Source: an uncultured Lachnospiraceae bacterium (GTDB taxonomy: Bacteria > Bacillota > Clostridia > Lachnospirales > Lachnospiraceae). From it: a DNA stretch of 64,000 bases. The notes under the pieces are model-generated. The model did not search any database. It was not told the origin of the DNA and worked only from the letters and a program-made list of their open reading frames with translations. Positions 51,901 to 59,361 of the stretch are shown one piece after another. Location of the stretch: NCBI GenBank assembly GCA_902789665.1, contig CADAOY010000005.1:62001-126000 (forward strand), read 5' to 3'. Position 1 is the first letter of the stretch; every line of letters begins with the position of its first letter. The position numbers and the translations under genes were made by a program.

Positions 51901-54900
51901 CGTGACAGCATCAGCACATTAGGCGCCGATTACAGCATAATATCAAATACGGAAGATTATAAGAGCTATGCCAAACTCCTTCCTAAACTCCCTACTCCTG
52001 AACTTGAAATAGTAGAATATGAAGGTCAGTGGTATCTTCATTTGCTTAATCCTGAAGATTATATTGATTATGTTTCACTTGATGGATTTGAGATTGGCAT
52101 AAAATTATATAAAACCAATAATACTTGGGAAAATACTAATGTCAGAATCACTAAAGATAATATAAGTACATTATATGGCGGTAATGGGGATGAATCATCC
52201 ATACTTACTAATGCCGTATTGATCGGTGATAATAAGGTAATAGTTGCCCAGACAACAGCTAATAACCGTGCAAACGGCTCAGGTATCATATCCTTAAGAG
52301 GCTATGCCGTTGCAGATGGATGTCTGACATCGGATGTTCCGGTTATGAATATGTATCTTCCTATGGTTACGGATGTGCAGACTACACTGAGCGAAGTGAC
52401 GGATAAACTTAATGATACTCAGAATAAACCTGAATATGATGCAACATTTACTTATAACAAATTCAGTGATACGGTTACTCCGTCCATAGCCCAGATATTC
52501 CGTCTGGAATTATACGGAACCAAAACAGTTGATGGCAAGAAGGTTAATGAAACCATTGCTCATAAGGAATATTCTCTTAGGGTTGGTGACAGTACTGATA
52601 TCAGTATAGGATATTATGATGCGCCTTCCGACCTTGACCTGTCTCAGTATGAAACTTTCGCTACGGAGATATGGTATGCTTCCACAGGTATGGGAGATGT
52701 ATATAATTATTTCCATACTACGGAAGATAAGGCTGCTAATAAACTCAGAACTACAGGATTTATAACGGATTATAATGACGGTGTAACGAAAGCGGATTAT
52801 ATTTATAAATCTGTCAAACTGCCTACTCCTATAATTGAGCCTGTAATTGTTGGATTTACTCCGGATAATAATACGAATAGAAGACCTGTAGCCAATTGGG
52901 GCGTAAGACTGGTTAATTATAAAGAGTATGAAGACTACGGTAATGCGGATATTAAATTAGCGGTTTCCGGTAGCAATACTAATCAAAAATATAATTATAC
53001 ATACACATTGCCGGGGGCACTTGCGGGAAGTGCCAATGTTTCATTGTATCCGTCAGGGTATTTTATGAACGGAACAGAAAGAGGAAATCTTCGCTATGTT
53101 TCCGCATATGCTGCGATTGCCGGTGGTATCGATTCGGATAAACGTGTGTCTCTTGATAATAAGTCATGGTATATACCGAATAATATGACAAACGGTGATT
53201 GGTTTAATGCTACTTTCAAGACTTTAGCGACAGAAGATTATACTGATGAAGATAATCATATCATCACAGGAACTTTCACTTATGACGGAAGCAGACTTAA
53301 TTATAATGGCGTATTATCATATAATGAGCCGAGCAAAAAGGGTGTAAAAGCTTATTATAAGATTGAAGTATATGCATATGACGCACAAAACAATCCTGTT
53401 ACACTATATATGAGTGATGATAAACTTATGACTAATACTTCAGGTGACACATCGGCTGTAAGCAAAGATCAGATAAATGTAACTTTGGAGAATAATGATA
53501 ACCTCAATCTGGGAGATTATCATGATTATCATATTGCAGTATGGTACAGTGCCAATAGTAATGATGAAAGTACCGGTCGTTATGAGGGCTTGATAAAATA
53601 TTATTTTGATACAGTAGAAGAACTTGTACCTGAGACAGGTTACAGAGAACAGGGCTTCATCAAATATTACAATTCACTGACGGGTAAATATGAATATTAT
53701 TATTCAGCTGTGGTTGCATACAGGGATCTGTGTGAGACTAATAATTATGCTAAGCTTTATATGGAAAACAGCACAAATGCTGCAACCATTAACGGTGCAC
53801 CTGTAGCAGAAGGAAGTCTGGTTAAGTGGACTAAATTTGATACAACTAATGAACATAATAAATACAGTGTTGAAGAAGTAGTATATGAGTTGCCTCATGA
53901 TTCCGAATTTGCTACAAAAGAAGATTTGGTAGCATATATTCAGGCTAATAATCTGAGCCCGATAGCAACAGTTGTTGATACAGTTGAAGGATCAGCAATC
54001 GGAATTGGTCAGGCTCAAATTGAAAGTTTGGCTTCAATAACATTGGATTATGCTTCAAATGCATATTATGCTCTTGTAAGAGTAAAGGATTTAACTTCGG
54101 ATGAAGTATTATATAGTAAGCAGGTAATGGCTAAGGTGGCTCATATTCCACCGACTCCGGTTATTGCATTTACTTGTGTTGATTACAGCACAGCTTCCTG
54201 GTATGCATATCTTGTTAACTGGAAAGAGTTTGAAGGAACAGGTGCAATAATACATCTTACCGCTTCTGATAATTTCGGAACCCTTACTGAAATGAGATAT
54301 GGTAATAATAACAGTAATCCTGTTGTGGTAATTGATACATCTAATCCGCAATCAATTGGTGGATTTAATTATGCTGTGCCTATTGGCTGGATTGCACAGA
54401 ATACGCGTTATAATAAGTATATTGCTGCCTATGCTACAGCCGGTGATTACACTACGGATGTTTATTATCATAATAGGGATGATAAAATAATATGGTTTAC
54501 ATGTAGTTATGCACCGGCAAGTGGAGATTCAGATCTTAAGTTTAATTCTGTTGAACTTGCGCATGCTGATGCAACAAATGTTAGTATAACTACTGTTGAA
54601 AATTCAGGTACATACAATTTTGCTTATAACGGTACGTATAAGTTTGTTTCCGGAAATCCTAATAAACCTTATCAAATTTCCGTAAAGACTGAGGTTTATG
54701 CGTATAAAGGAGGTGTTCCTTATACATTGTATATAGGGGATGCAACCAATCTTGCATATACTAATAATGCTCAAAGTACAATGCCAATTGATATTGCATT
54801 TAGTACCGACGTTGATCTCAGTCAATATACTGATTTCCATGTGGCTGTTTGGTTGAGTGAGACAGGTATTTATAATGGATCACATACTAAAACAAATGAT

Positions 54901-55671
54901 GGTGGAAGAAGAAATTACTATTATACGGAAATTACACCTGAAATGGCTGCAAACCTTGGTGGAACAAGAGATACAAGAGATAATGGTGTTATTACAGATA
55001 TAAGCGCGGGAGAAACTAATCCTAAATATTATTATGCATCAAGTATTACCTCAGCAAATAACTTGCTTAGTGCAAAATATAATTTTGTTACGGAAGATGT
55101 TTTGGATGGATTAACTGTAACTGTTGTTCCGGCGCCTCAACCGGCTCCTCCGGCACCAGGTAATGGTAGCGGAAATAATACTAATAGTACAAACAGTACT
55201 AATAGTGCACTACTTACAAGCATGATGCCAATGCCTGCAGCTGGTTCGGCTATACCGACTGAAACAGGTATTGATGCTGCTAATGGTGAGAATACCGATA
55301 ATACTGCAAATACTGCTACAGATCAGACTGATGCTAATAATCAGACAAATACTGATAATACAGCAGGAGACGAGAATCAGGGTGTAGATAATACAACACC
55401 AACTGATGCTAATGCTGATCCGACTGGTGATCCTGCAAATACAGATAGTACAAATACTGATAATTCAGGAAACGGAGATAATCAGGATAATAACTTACCT
55501 GAGAATCCTGCAAGCTTGCCGGATAATCAGAATCTGGGCGGCAGTGAATCTGCAAATACTGATAATACATCAGGTGACAGTACTCAGGCTACTGATACTC
55601 AGAATACTGACAGTCAGGCAACTGATAATAATGATAATAATAGTGGAGATAGTTCTGCTAATGGTAACTAA
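45907..55671 (+). CDS. Giant type IV pilin-like protein with GLUG repeats (3254 aa)
   Basis: The N-terminus MKKSRFTNNLGFTLVEMLVV is a class III/type IV prepilin signal: Gly11-Phe12 cleavage, Glu at +5 and a hydrophobic helix. Residues 12-40 should anchor it in the pilus fibre. Residues about 560-1615 hold some 15-18 degenerate GLUG-type repeats (GGIVGNNRGTVKS, GGICGINNTGCSISNCYV), expected to form a beta-solenoid. About 2020-3050 carry three diverged long repeats starting PTPxLEIV-like and including AVWYS/AVWLSETG motifs. Residues 3060-3254 are Asn/Thr/Asp-rich and disordered. Normal pilins have 120-250 residues. Probably a tip or surface adhesin. GAGGG precedes ATG 45907. First gene of the pilus locus. 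Confidence 0.85.
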   Translation: MKKSRFTNNLGFTLVEMLVVLTVLAIVLGASMWATTGWIHHFTYMQNEEKARYIYLGAQSGLSAYSGRGTLDELFEDIDDLEATGELVYITPENKEALGLPIEHDNRDQDHEYAYLSVPAGKLDSNVTYSNGVYSTTMKKSETFLYKLVSPYMSDAKSIEGSIVIELDMTSQKVYSVFYSSWADEFLYGTSDSVVRGTFYINKDSRTKDARYDHCVGYYGSDQVNVINLTLPNGIKVEKALLVNEETLHLDFYSDAENLENYTMFNITFYAKGENGNADEKLFTVEVDPSDTAILGPMAQGTKIDPKPVMLKTTLADGTVANLPFFLGYLPNPNDPDERYSLSLTVDAMMDSQSMALLNKAVDGKTDTKGLSITRFAGDKAKLIYADIEVSANAAGAGVLSAGAGQGLTSNIENDLYATEKDVMNEPVAIDDNHNIIYWRHLSNVRYGETYYERESSDTARSYNMTTDLQWSTAKEYAFSGTSSTIDELSGDKKIWPSIPSLGNKATLNAIDTVNPNNNYALFGVRMDNTSYITYGYAADGKPDVTSGNKASEIGFVANNHGTISGLSLYDTSLYAYTNDQAKAAGKDNSNGSSIYSDTLRAAGLLTGRNDGILSEIYIDKDSLVDATVTMDNSVSYTNGCGVGILSGTISLRNGYPIDRVYINGSLKGDIAEAANTPAVSDTAGRKAIYSSTASASKYAYGVGAVSGYVYGDYNAGDEIGIGITKAEVASNANNNRYHNIKLKKLEAGQITDDTGYVFDGWTDNGISVINKAPVTSTVSFAGGIAGNIYIAHLNNGSVGSTIDGERDCSIPSIAEPQVVNCRNYGDVEGKDFVGGILGVNGNNGYILECTSYGGTKATSGVSAGIASENFGFIEKCSLDRALGDASHPDAYVPIINGNMDVAGAITCINHDNCVVLNCSTSESVISGLTDKILISGNYMGTFGYLVGNNDGVVNGGVVGPYVGYESKKRNLIVGGAVGENAAGAVVKHISGAMDLKDNGQATYIGGIVGNNRGTVKSNIFSGTIEKKKTNVGKMAIGGIVAQNLGNGKVESCYLVGGKLDILGYCSYTEDDDENTKLAKSSYVGGICGINNTGCSISNCYVTSLSNSDATYSMKRQSYVLVQKGMVGGIAAVNRGTLTHCGYTDKIFVNDANINNVTYGYPVALDDNTKDMVLLDRAAEKIKGAMSGDAASLDDLNNMFKVTDVNRRTTEDQNANKAEGDMTVAAEAVMGELSRISVDANKPQYAWSRAYYGNNYSNTVNKYIVTLGNLDGRSGSNGYVGGIAGYNTANATLTNCASGKWIVESYLPTSRDAAVGGIVGENASNGNFIYNINFAYVRRELETPAYNDSDYNSVSNTKTTGAGYHRFHYVGGVTGVQSNITSSSWVVEGCVNVGTVVNYYGNNVGGVISKITHNCGTVRYCYNYGLLMTGAEFNAYSNNAGWCGTAGGVVNHITKMNVNQTMNIISCQNYGIVDFPMMEVDMDTDIVHKYVAETTRISLANDGGGVVGCISASNGDDVHILNVIDCVNGSTAKLYVESQGGGILGFTGGKTNETDAGNKQSSSVLVNVDSCRNYSSYMYCCASAKDGTNLRTNTTNNIGGILGNRDEYPNDKLNNHTGFTSMQNCITMRMYRFQNGGYYNNAINMAIGIKNGDRYLSQNQLLSWANNYYIDELTYHYTYSIGRLKADGTYENISYNPNNWSNSYYNSTCARISGSFSEITELKEVNKKTPGAVKIEGKMNYKIGLSRLQSVAYGDKYALIAVRDEGYFYNSTKVNDILNVNSAWIDTVDGYKVVKVRDDKTHEDVIYGDVIYEFKEVTPLSGRTYDYNTVSFQTYAGNRYNSYRSGTAYGSRIPTADEYDMDIAAFDRAFVQYIARLQANRQPDKAINVNITLSSEGIAANAVTDGGYNIRWDVKDATLTNNGTANEFDMVTSIYQVPKGAVFGGYIDESGIEITGDGVVHLEDYDEQSVVVGRYSVYTIPEGFVFEDRYDYYVVARVRDSISTLGADYSIISNTEDYKSYAKLLPKLPTPELEIVEYEGQWYLHLLNPEDYIDYVSLDGFEIGIKLYKTNNTWENTNVRITKDNISTLYGGNGDESSILTNAVLIGDNKVIVAQTTANNRANGSGIISLRGYAVADGCLTSDVPVMNMYLPMVTDVQTTLSEVTDKLNDTQNKPEYDATFTYNKFSDTVTPSIAQIFRLELYGTKTVDGKKVNETIAHKEYSLRVGDSTDISIGYYDAPSDLDLSQYETFATEIWYASTGMGDVYNYFHTTEDKAANKLRTTGFITDYNDGVTKADYIYKSVKLPTPIIEPVIVGFTPDNNTNRRPVANWGVRLVNYKEYEDYGNADIKLAVSGSNTNQKYNYTYTLPGALAGSANVSLYPSGYFMNGTERGNLRYVSAYAAIAGGIDSDKRVSLDNKSWYIPNNMTNGDWFNATFKTLATEDYTDEDNHIITGTFTYDGSRLNYNGVLSYNEPSKKGVKAYYKIEVYAYDAQNNPVTLYMSDDKLMTNTSGDTSAVSKDQINVTLENNDNLNLGDYHDYHIAVWYSANSNDESTGRYEGLIKYYFDTVEELVPETGYREQGFIKYYNSLTGKYEYYYSAVVAYRDLCETNNYAKLYMENSTNAATINGAPVAEGSLVKWTKFDTTNEHNKYSVEEVVYELPHDSEFATKEDLVAYIQANNLSPIATVVDTVEGSAIGIGQAQIESLASITLDYASNAYYALVRVKDLTSDEVLYSKQVMAKVAHIPPTPVIAFTCVDYSTASWYAYLVNWKEFEGTGAIIHLTASDNFGTLTEMRYGNNNSNPVVVIDTSNPQSIGGFNYAVPIGWIAQNTRYNKYIAAYATAGDYTTDVYYHNRDDKIIWFTCSYAPASGDSDLKFNSVELAHADATNVSITTVENSGTYNFAYNGTYKFVSGNPNKPYQISVKTEVYAYKGGVPYTLYIGDATNLAYTNNAQSTMPIDIAFSTDVDLSQYTDFHVAVWLSETGIYNGSHTKTNDGGRRNYYYTEITPEMAANLGGTRDTRDNGVITDISAGETNPKYYYASSITSANNLLSAKYNFVTEDVLDGLTVTVVPAPQPAPPAPGNGSGNNTNSTNSTNSALLTSMMPMPAAGSAIPTETGIDAANGENTDNTANTATDQTDANNQTNTDNTAGDENQGVDNTTPTDANADPTGDPANTDSTNTDNSGNGDNQDNNLPENPASLPDNQNLGGSESANTDNTSGDSTQATDTQNTDSQATDNNDNNSGDSSANGN

Positions 55672-55672
55672 T

Positions 55673-56194
55673 ATGAGATTAAATGATTATTCACAAAAGA
55701 ATAAAAACAAAGGCGCAGCCATGATTGTTGTAATCATGGCTATGAGCGTCGTTATGATTTTGTGCTTAACTCTTATAGTTGGTGCTTATCAGATGTTTGC
55801 CACAGTTAATGATGAAGGCAGGGATGAGTTCTATAATCAGCAGGCAATATCAATGTCTGAGGTTATTAAATCAAAGGTAACAGCTGATGCGGGAGTTGAC
55901 ATAACATTGCCAGATGGAAGTCTGGAAGATTATATCAGCGTTTTTGCTGCAGATCAGGATAATACACATGTTACCAAGACTCTTAAGACTCCGGCTGATG
56001 GAGATTATTATGGAATGAATATCACTCTTGAAAGACAGAGAATCTCTGGAAGTGGCTGCGATATGGTAGTAAGAGTTGAGGTTGTGGAATCAAGCGGTGA
56101 AGTAATGGCTGTATGTACCACTAAATATCAGGTGAAAGTATCAGAAAATGCAGGAAATAAGATTTGTACTTATGATTTCTATGCATATTATTAA
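55673..56194 (+). CDS. PilX/GspK-like minor pilin candidate
   Basis: The 173-residue protein starts MRLNDYSQKNKNKGAAMIVV, a basic leader and Gly14 followed by a 25-residue hydrophobic helix. The usual Glu at +5 is absent, as in GspK/PilX-type minor pilins. The rest is a small soluble domain. The true start is the ATG at 55673, 1 nt after the stop of the giant gene, with no good ribosome site, so it depends on coupled translation. The long in-frame extension upstream is antiparallel low-complexity read-through of the giant gene. Confidence 0.75.
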   Translation: MRLNDYSQKNKNKGAAMIVVIMAMSVVMILCLTLIVGAYQMFATVNDEGRDEFYNQQAISMSEVIKSKVTADAGVDITLPDGSLEDYISVFAADQDNTHVTKTLKTPADGDYYGMNITLERQRISGSGCDMVVRVEVVESSGEVMAVCTTKYQVKVSENAGNKICTYDFYAYY

Positions 56195-56202
56195 GGTGTC
56201 AT

Positions 56203-56571
56203 ATGAAGAAGAAAATTAAAAATACAATTTTATATGATAATAAAGGAATCGCCATGACAGAAGTGGTAGTTGCTTTCCTGCTGCTTACAATTCTTCTTGG
56301 ACTAGTTTATTCCTGCATTCGTTTCTCATCACAGATGACAATGAAGGCAACTGATACTGACAGAGAGTATCAGGAATATTCACAGGTTATGTCAACCAAA
56401 TTTGTGGATGAGAATGGTAAATATAATTATGCTTTGGGTGGAACTGATAAGACGGTTTCCTTTACAGATGAAGAGGGTAACAGTGTTACACTTGAGACCA
56501 AGATTGCAAATGTAGATGTTACGGTTAATGAAAGAACCAGACATATTCATGTATATTCAACAGGTAATTAG
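56203..56571 (+). CDS. Type IV prepilin-like protein (minor pilin)
   Basis: The 122-residue protein has leader MKKKIKNTILYDNKG, cleavage before Ile16, Glu at +5 (IAMTE) and a hydrophobic helix VVVAFLLLTILLGLVYSC. A short soluble domain follows. Similar to PilV/GspI-type minor pilins by position and length. AAGGTG precedes the ATG, 8 nt after the previous stop. Confidence 0.82.
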   Translation: MKKKIKNTILYDNKGIAMTEVVVAFLLLTILLGLVYSCIRFSSQMTMKATDTDREYQEYSQVMSTKFVDENGKYNYALGGTDKTVSFTDEEGNSVTLETKIANVDVTVNERTRHIHVYSTGN

Positions 56572-56579
56572 GATACGTT

Positions 56580-57419
56580 ATGAAAAGTAAAACTTATTTA
56601 CAAAATAATAAAGGTGTAACTATGGTGGAACTGATAGTTTCATTTGCACTTCTTGCCATATTCTTATCCGTAGTTACAATGACAATCTCTGATGTGATGA
56701 CAACATACTTCAGGCAGCAAAAACTGATGAGTATGTATACTGTTGCAGATACTGTAATGGGAGAGTTAAGAGATGAAATCGCAACCATGCAGGGCTCAGA
56801 GTTAAAGGGCGGTGCAGGCAAGGGTTATATCAAACTTCGTGATGAAAGCGGAGCAGCAATAACAGCTGTAGATGCCAATGGTAAGTATACCGGTACAACG
56901 ATAGAATTCTTACAGTCCAATACTTTGGATGGCCCGATTATGATGCAGATTGATACTCTTGGAACCGAGGCTCCTATTATTGATTCTGAATCAATTGTTA
57001 AGACTAAGGCTGAAAATATTAATCCAAAACGTCTAACAATGCGTTATTATCTGCAGTTTTCTGAAAATAACCTGGATTATAAGGGGCTTTATCTGGATAA
57101 ACTTTGTAATGGTACAAAGGCTTTATCAACTTATAATACATTAAATCCAGGTATTATGACGGCAGGAACCAAAGTTATCTGGGATGGAGAGGAAAGACTT
57201 CCTGAAACCATGTATCAGGGATATGATGTACAAATATCATATTCAGTTGATCCAAAAAGTGTGACTGTTAACGGTGAGAACAAGTTGCTCGTTACGACAG
57301 TTGAAGTTACTGTTCAGATACTTGAAGAGGATACAGTTAAATATGAAAAGGTAAGGACAATAGGCCTTGAGAATCCTGTATATTATAAGACTGAAGCCAC
57401 AACATACAGCGATAAATAG
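56580..57419 (+). CDS. Type IV prepilin-like protein (PilW/GspJ-like minor pilin)
   Basis: The 279-residue protein has MKSKTYLQNNKG, cleavage before Val13, Glu at +5 (VTMVE) and helix LIVSFALLAIFLSVVTMTI. Its longer soluble part resembles PilW/GspJ. It follows the previous gene by 8 nt. With the two upstream proteins it forms the set of minor pilins that start pilus assembly; a separate promoter for the major pilin follows. Confidence 0.82.
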   Translation: MKSKTYLQNNKGVTMVELIVSFALLAIFLSVVTMTISDVMTTYFRQQKLMSMYTVADTVMGELRDEIATMQGSELKGGAGKGYIKLRDESGAAITAVDANGKYTGTTIEFLQSNTLDGPIMMQIDTLGTEAPIIDSESIVKTKAENINPKRLTMRYYLQFSENNLDYKGLYLDKLCNGTKALSTYNTLNPGIMTAGTKVIWDGEERLPETMYQGYDVQISYSVDPKSVTVNGENKLLVTTVEVTVQILEEDTVKYEKVRTIGLENPVYYKTEATTYSDK

Positions 57420-57457
57420 GAACTCATAACATTTTATTGGTAAATCAGCCATATTAA

Positions 57458-57487
57458 TTGCGATATATGTGATTATAGTGATATAAT
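57458..57487 (+). promoter_or_regulatory. Promoter of the major pilin gene
   Basis: TTGCGA (57458-57463) and TATAAT (57482-57487) are 18 nt apart, with a leader of about 100 nt before the pilin ATG. Confidence 0.55.
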
Positions 57488-57594
57488 CTGTATATAAATA
57501 AAACGGAATTTGCAAAAAAGGACTAAATAATTTAAAGCAAAAAACCGATAATAAAATTGTAATGAAGAAAATGAACTTCAAGGAGGGAATGTTA

Positions 57595-58083
57595 ATGAAA
57601 AAGATTAATAATGAAAAGGGTTTTACATTAGTTGAACTTATTGTTGTTTTGGTTATCCTTGCTATTTTAGCAGCTATGCTGGTTCCAGCATTACTTGGAT
57701 TTATCGACAGAGCTAAAGAAGGTAAGTATGAAGAAGAAGTACATTCAATTTATACAGCACTTCAGGTAATTAATGATGAGAGATATGCTACAGGCGCTGA
57801 TCCGGTTGCTGCAGCTGATTTGGGTTCTAATGACGCCGCTAAGAAGATTGATGATGAACTTAATAAGATGATTGCTCCTGCTAAGGTTACTGGAATAACA
57901 AGCATTGAATATGCAGATGCTAACGATAGCAAAGGCAAGTATACAATTAAAGGATTTGTAGTTACGTTTACATCTCAGGATGGAACAGAAAATCTTACAG
58001 GTACTCTTTCAGGTGGTTCTGTAAAAGTTACAATTCCTACTACAACAAATAATAATAACAACAACAATAATAATGGTGGCTGA
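57595..58083 (+). CDS. pilA: Major type IV pilin candidate
   Basis: The 162-residue prepilin MKKINNEKGFTLVELIVVLV has Gly9-Phe10 cleavage and Glu at +5, then a classic pilin helix continuing AILAAMLVPALLGFIDRAKE. A globular part has ADxGSNDAAKKIDDEL and ends in a run of Asn and two Gly. It has its own promoter, the best ribosome site of the locus (AAGGAGGG, 8 nt before ATG 57595) and its own terminator, all consistent with the abundant fibre subunit. Confidence 0.88.
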   Translation: MKKINNEKGFTLVELIVVLVILAILAAMLVPALLGFIDRAKEGKYEEEVHSIYTALQVINDERYATGADPVAAADLGSNDAAKKIDDELNKMIAPAKVTGITSIEYADANDSKGKYTIKGFVVTFTSQDGTENLTGTLSGGSVKVTIPTTTNNNNNNNNNGG

Positions 58084-58119
58084 TAATTAGTCATAAAATA
58101 ATTAAAATGTAAATAACTA

Positions 58120-58150
58120 ATCCCTCTCCAAAACGGAGAGGGATTTTTTA
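58120..58150 (+). terminator. Intrinsic terminator after the major pilin
   Basis: ATCCCTCTCC (58120-58129) and GGAGAGGGAT (58135-58144) form a perfect 10-bp stem with a T6 tail. Confidence 0.92.
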
Positions 58151-58194
58151 TGTAAAAAAATGCCAAAAAACATTGAAAAAATAAGGGTTTTTTA

Positions 58195-58223
58195 ATGACA
58201 TAACGGTAAAAAAATGATATAAT
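58195..58223 (+). promoter_or_regulatory. Promoter of the pilus assembly operon
   Basis: ATGACA (58195-58200) and TATAAT (58218-58223) are 17 nt apart, with an extended TG-A before the -10. Confidence 0.7.
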
Positions 58224-58309
58224 ATACATTGGATTTGGTGTGATTTTATGTCTACCACTCTAAAATGTGTAATAAATTAACAAATATGATTGCATAATGG
58301 GAGGACCTT

Positions 58310-58801
58310 ATGCCAGAAACATATATTGTAGATAATGGGGAAAATACTGATATTGCCAAGTATGAGAGAAGGTTACGCTTCTACCGTATTCTGGTTGTAT
58401 TCGTGGTGATTGCTGTTCTCGGCGTCGCAGGTTTTGCCTACGGTTCAATTAATTCTAACTGCAAAAAGGTTTTGAGGGAAGCCAAGGATGCGCGTATTGC
58501 AATGCGCATGCTGGCAATAGAAGAGTATGGCCTTGAGAAACCTTTATACAATCCGGATTCCCCAACAGGTTTATATGATGGAGCTGCTGAAAGAATCTCT
58601 GCTCTTAGCAGGACTGATGGAAAGATTGTTCTGACAGCCTGGAGTAAAGAAGACAGTGATGTTTTGGCATTTACTTATACAAAGGGTAAATATACAGTTG
58701 TTTATTCGAGAGATCCAAAACTGGCAGGTGATGGTGAAGGCACTCTGGATGGAAGTGAGTGGCAGGTCTATTACTATGTTAAGGTTCTTCAGTTTCAATA
58801 A
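58310..58801 (+). CDS. Single-pass membrane protein in the pilus operon, unknown
   Basis: The 163-residue protein has a cytoplasmic N-terminus, one membrane helix (about residues 25-47, ILVVFVVIAVLGVAGFAYG) and an extracellular domain. It lacks a prepilin site. It is first in the assembly operon (GGGAGG before the ATG) and is followed 12 nt later by the peptidase-like gene. It may be an assembly accessory; I do not recognise a family. Confidence 0.72.
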   Translation: MPETYIVDNGENTDIAKYERRLRFYRILVVFVVIAVLGVAGFAYGSINSNCKKVLREAKDARIAMRMLAIEEYGLEKPLYNPDSPTGLYDGAAERISALSRTDGKIVLTAWSKEDSDVLAFTYTKGKYTVVYSRDPKLAGDGEGTLDGSEWQVYYYVKVLQFQ

Positions 58802-58813
58802 GTAAGGCGTGAT

Positions 58814-59347
58814 ATGGAGATTATTTTAGATATTATTGCAATTGTCTTATTGTTCGCTCTTGGTGCAGTGGCAGGTTCAGTAATCAATGTGCTGACATAT
58901 AGAATAGAGCATAAGAAACCGCTTATGAAAGGCGATATAATATGCGATGACTGCGGCGCTACGCTTAAGGCGAGAGAAATTATTCCGATAATCAGTTTCA
59001 TCGCACTTAAGGGTGAATGCCCATACTGCAAAGCAAAGATTCCTGCAAGAGAGATTGTGGGAGAGATAATATTCGGCTTAATGTTTGTTATTTTGTTTTA
59101 CAGATTCGGATATACAGGAACAATTCTCAGCTCACCTGTATTAATTGATGCACTTAGCATTACAGTTAATATGACATGGCTTAAGATATTGTCCCTTGTT
59201 GGAATATATTTGATTTATATGATTTTATATGCGCTTTCACTGATGTGCATAGAGGTTAAGAAAATAATGACAGTGACGGCGATTTTGCCAGTGTTAATGA
59301 TGGCAGTGCTGTTCTGCGGATATATGATAATTAAAATGATAATCTGA
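58814..59347 (+). CDS. Prepilin peptidase-like protein lacking the catalytic domain
   Basis: The 177-residue membrane protein has the N-terminal DiS_P_DiS domain of PilD/GspO peptidases: AGSVINVLTYR, then CDDC (Cys44, Cys47) and CPYC (Cys69, Cys72) around IPIISFIALKGE, and AREIVGE. Family members then carry two catalytic aspartates, in a xDxxxxxIPD-like helix and a GxGD motif. Here the first position reads SLMCIEVKKIMTV and the second region is missing. Normal length is about 220-260 residues. It probably cannot cut prepilins alone. Confidence 0.8.
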   Translation: MEIILDIIAIVLLFALGAVAGSVINVLTYRIEHKKPLMKGDIICDDCGATLKAREIIPIISFIALKGECPYCKAKIPAREIVGEIIFGLMFVILFYRFGYTGTILSSPVLIDALSITVNMTWLKILSLVGIYLIYMILYALSLMCIEVKKIMTVTAILPVLMMAVLFCGYMIIKMII

Positions 59348-59361
59348 TATGGAGGCTGTTT

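Noticed and set aside
55406-55672. Upstream extension of the PilX-like frame (Ile/Leu-rich)
   Set aside because: It is the giant gene's Asn/Thr/Asp repeat in another frame. The prepilin-like start at 55673 is the natural N-terminus.
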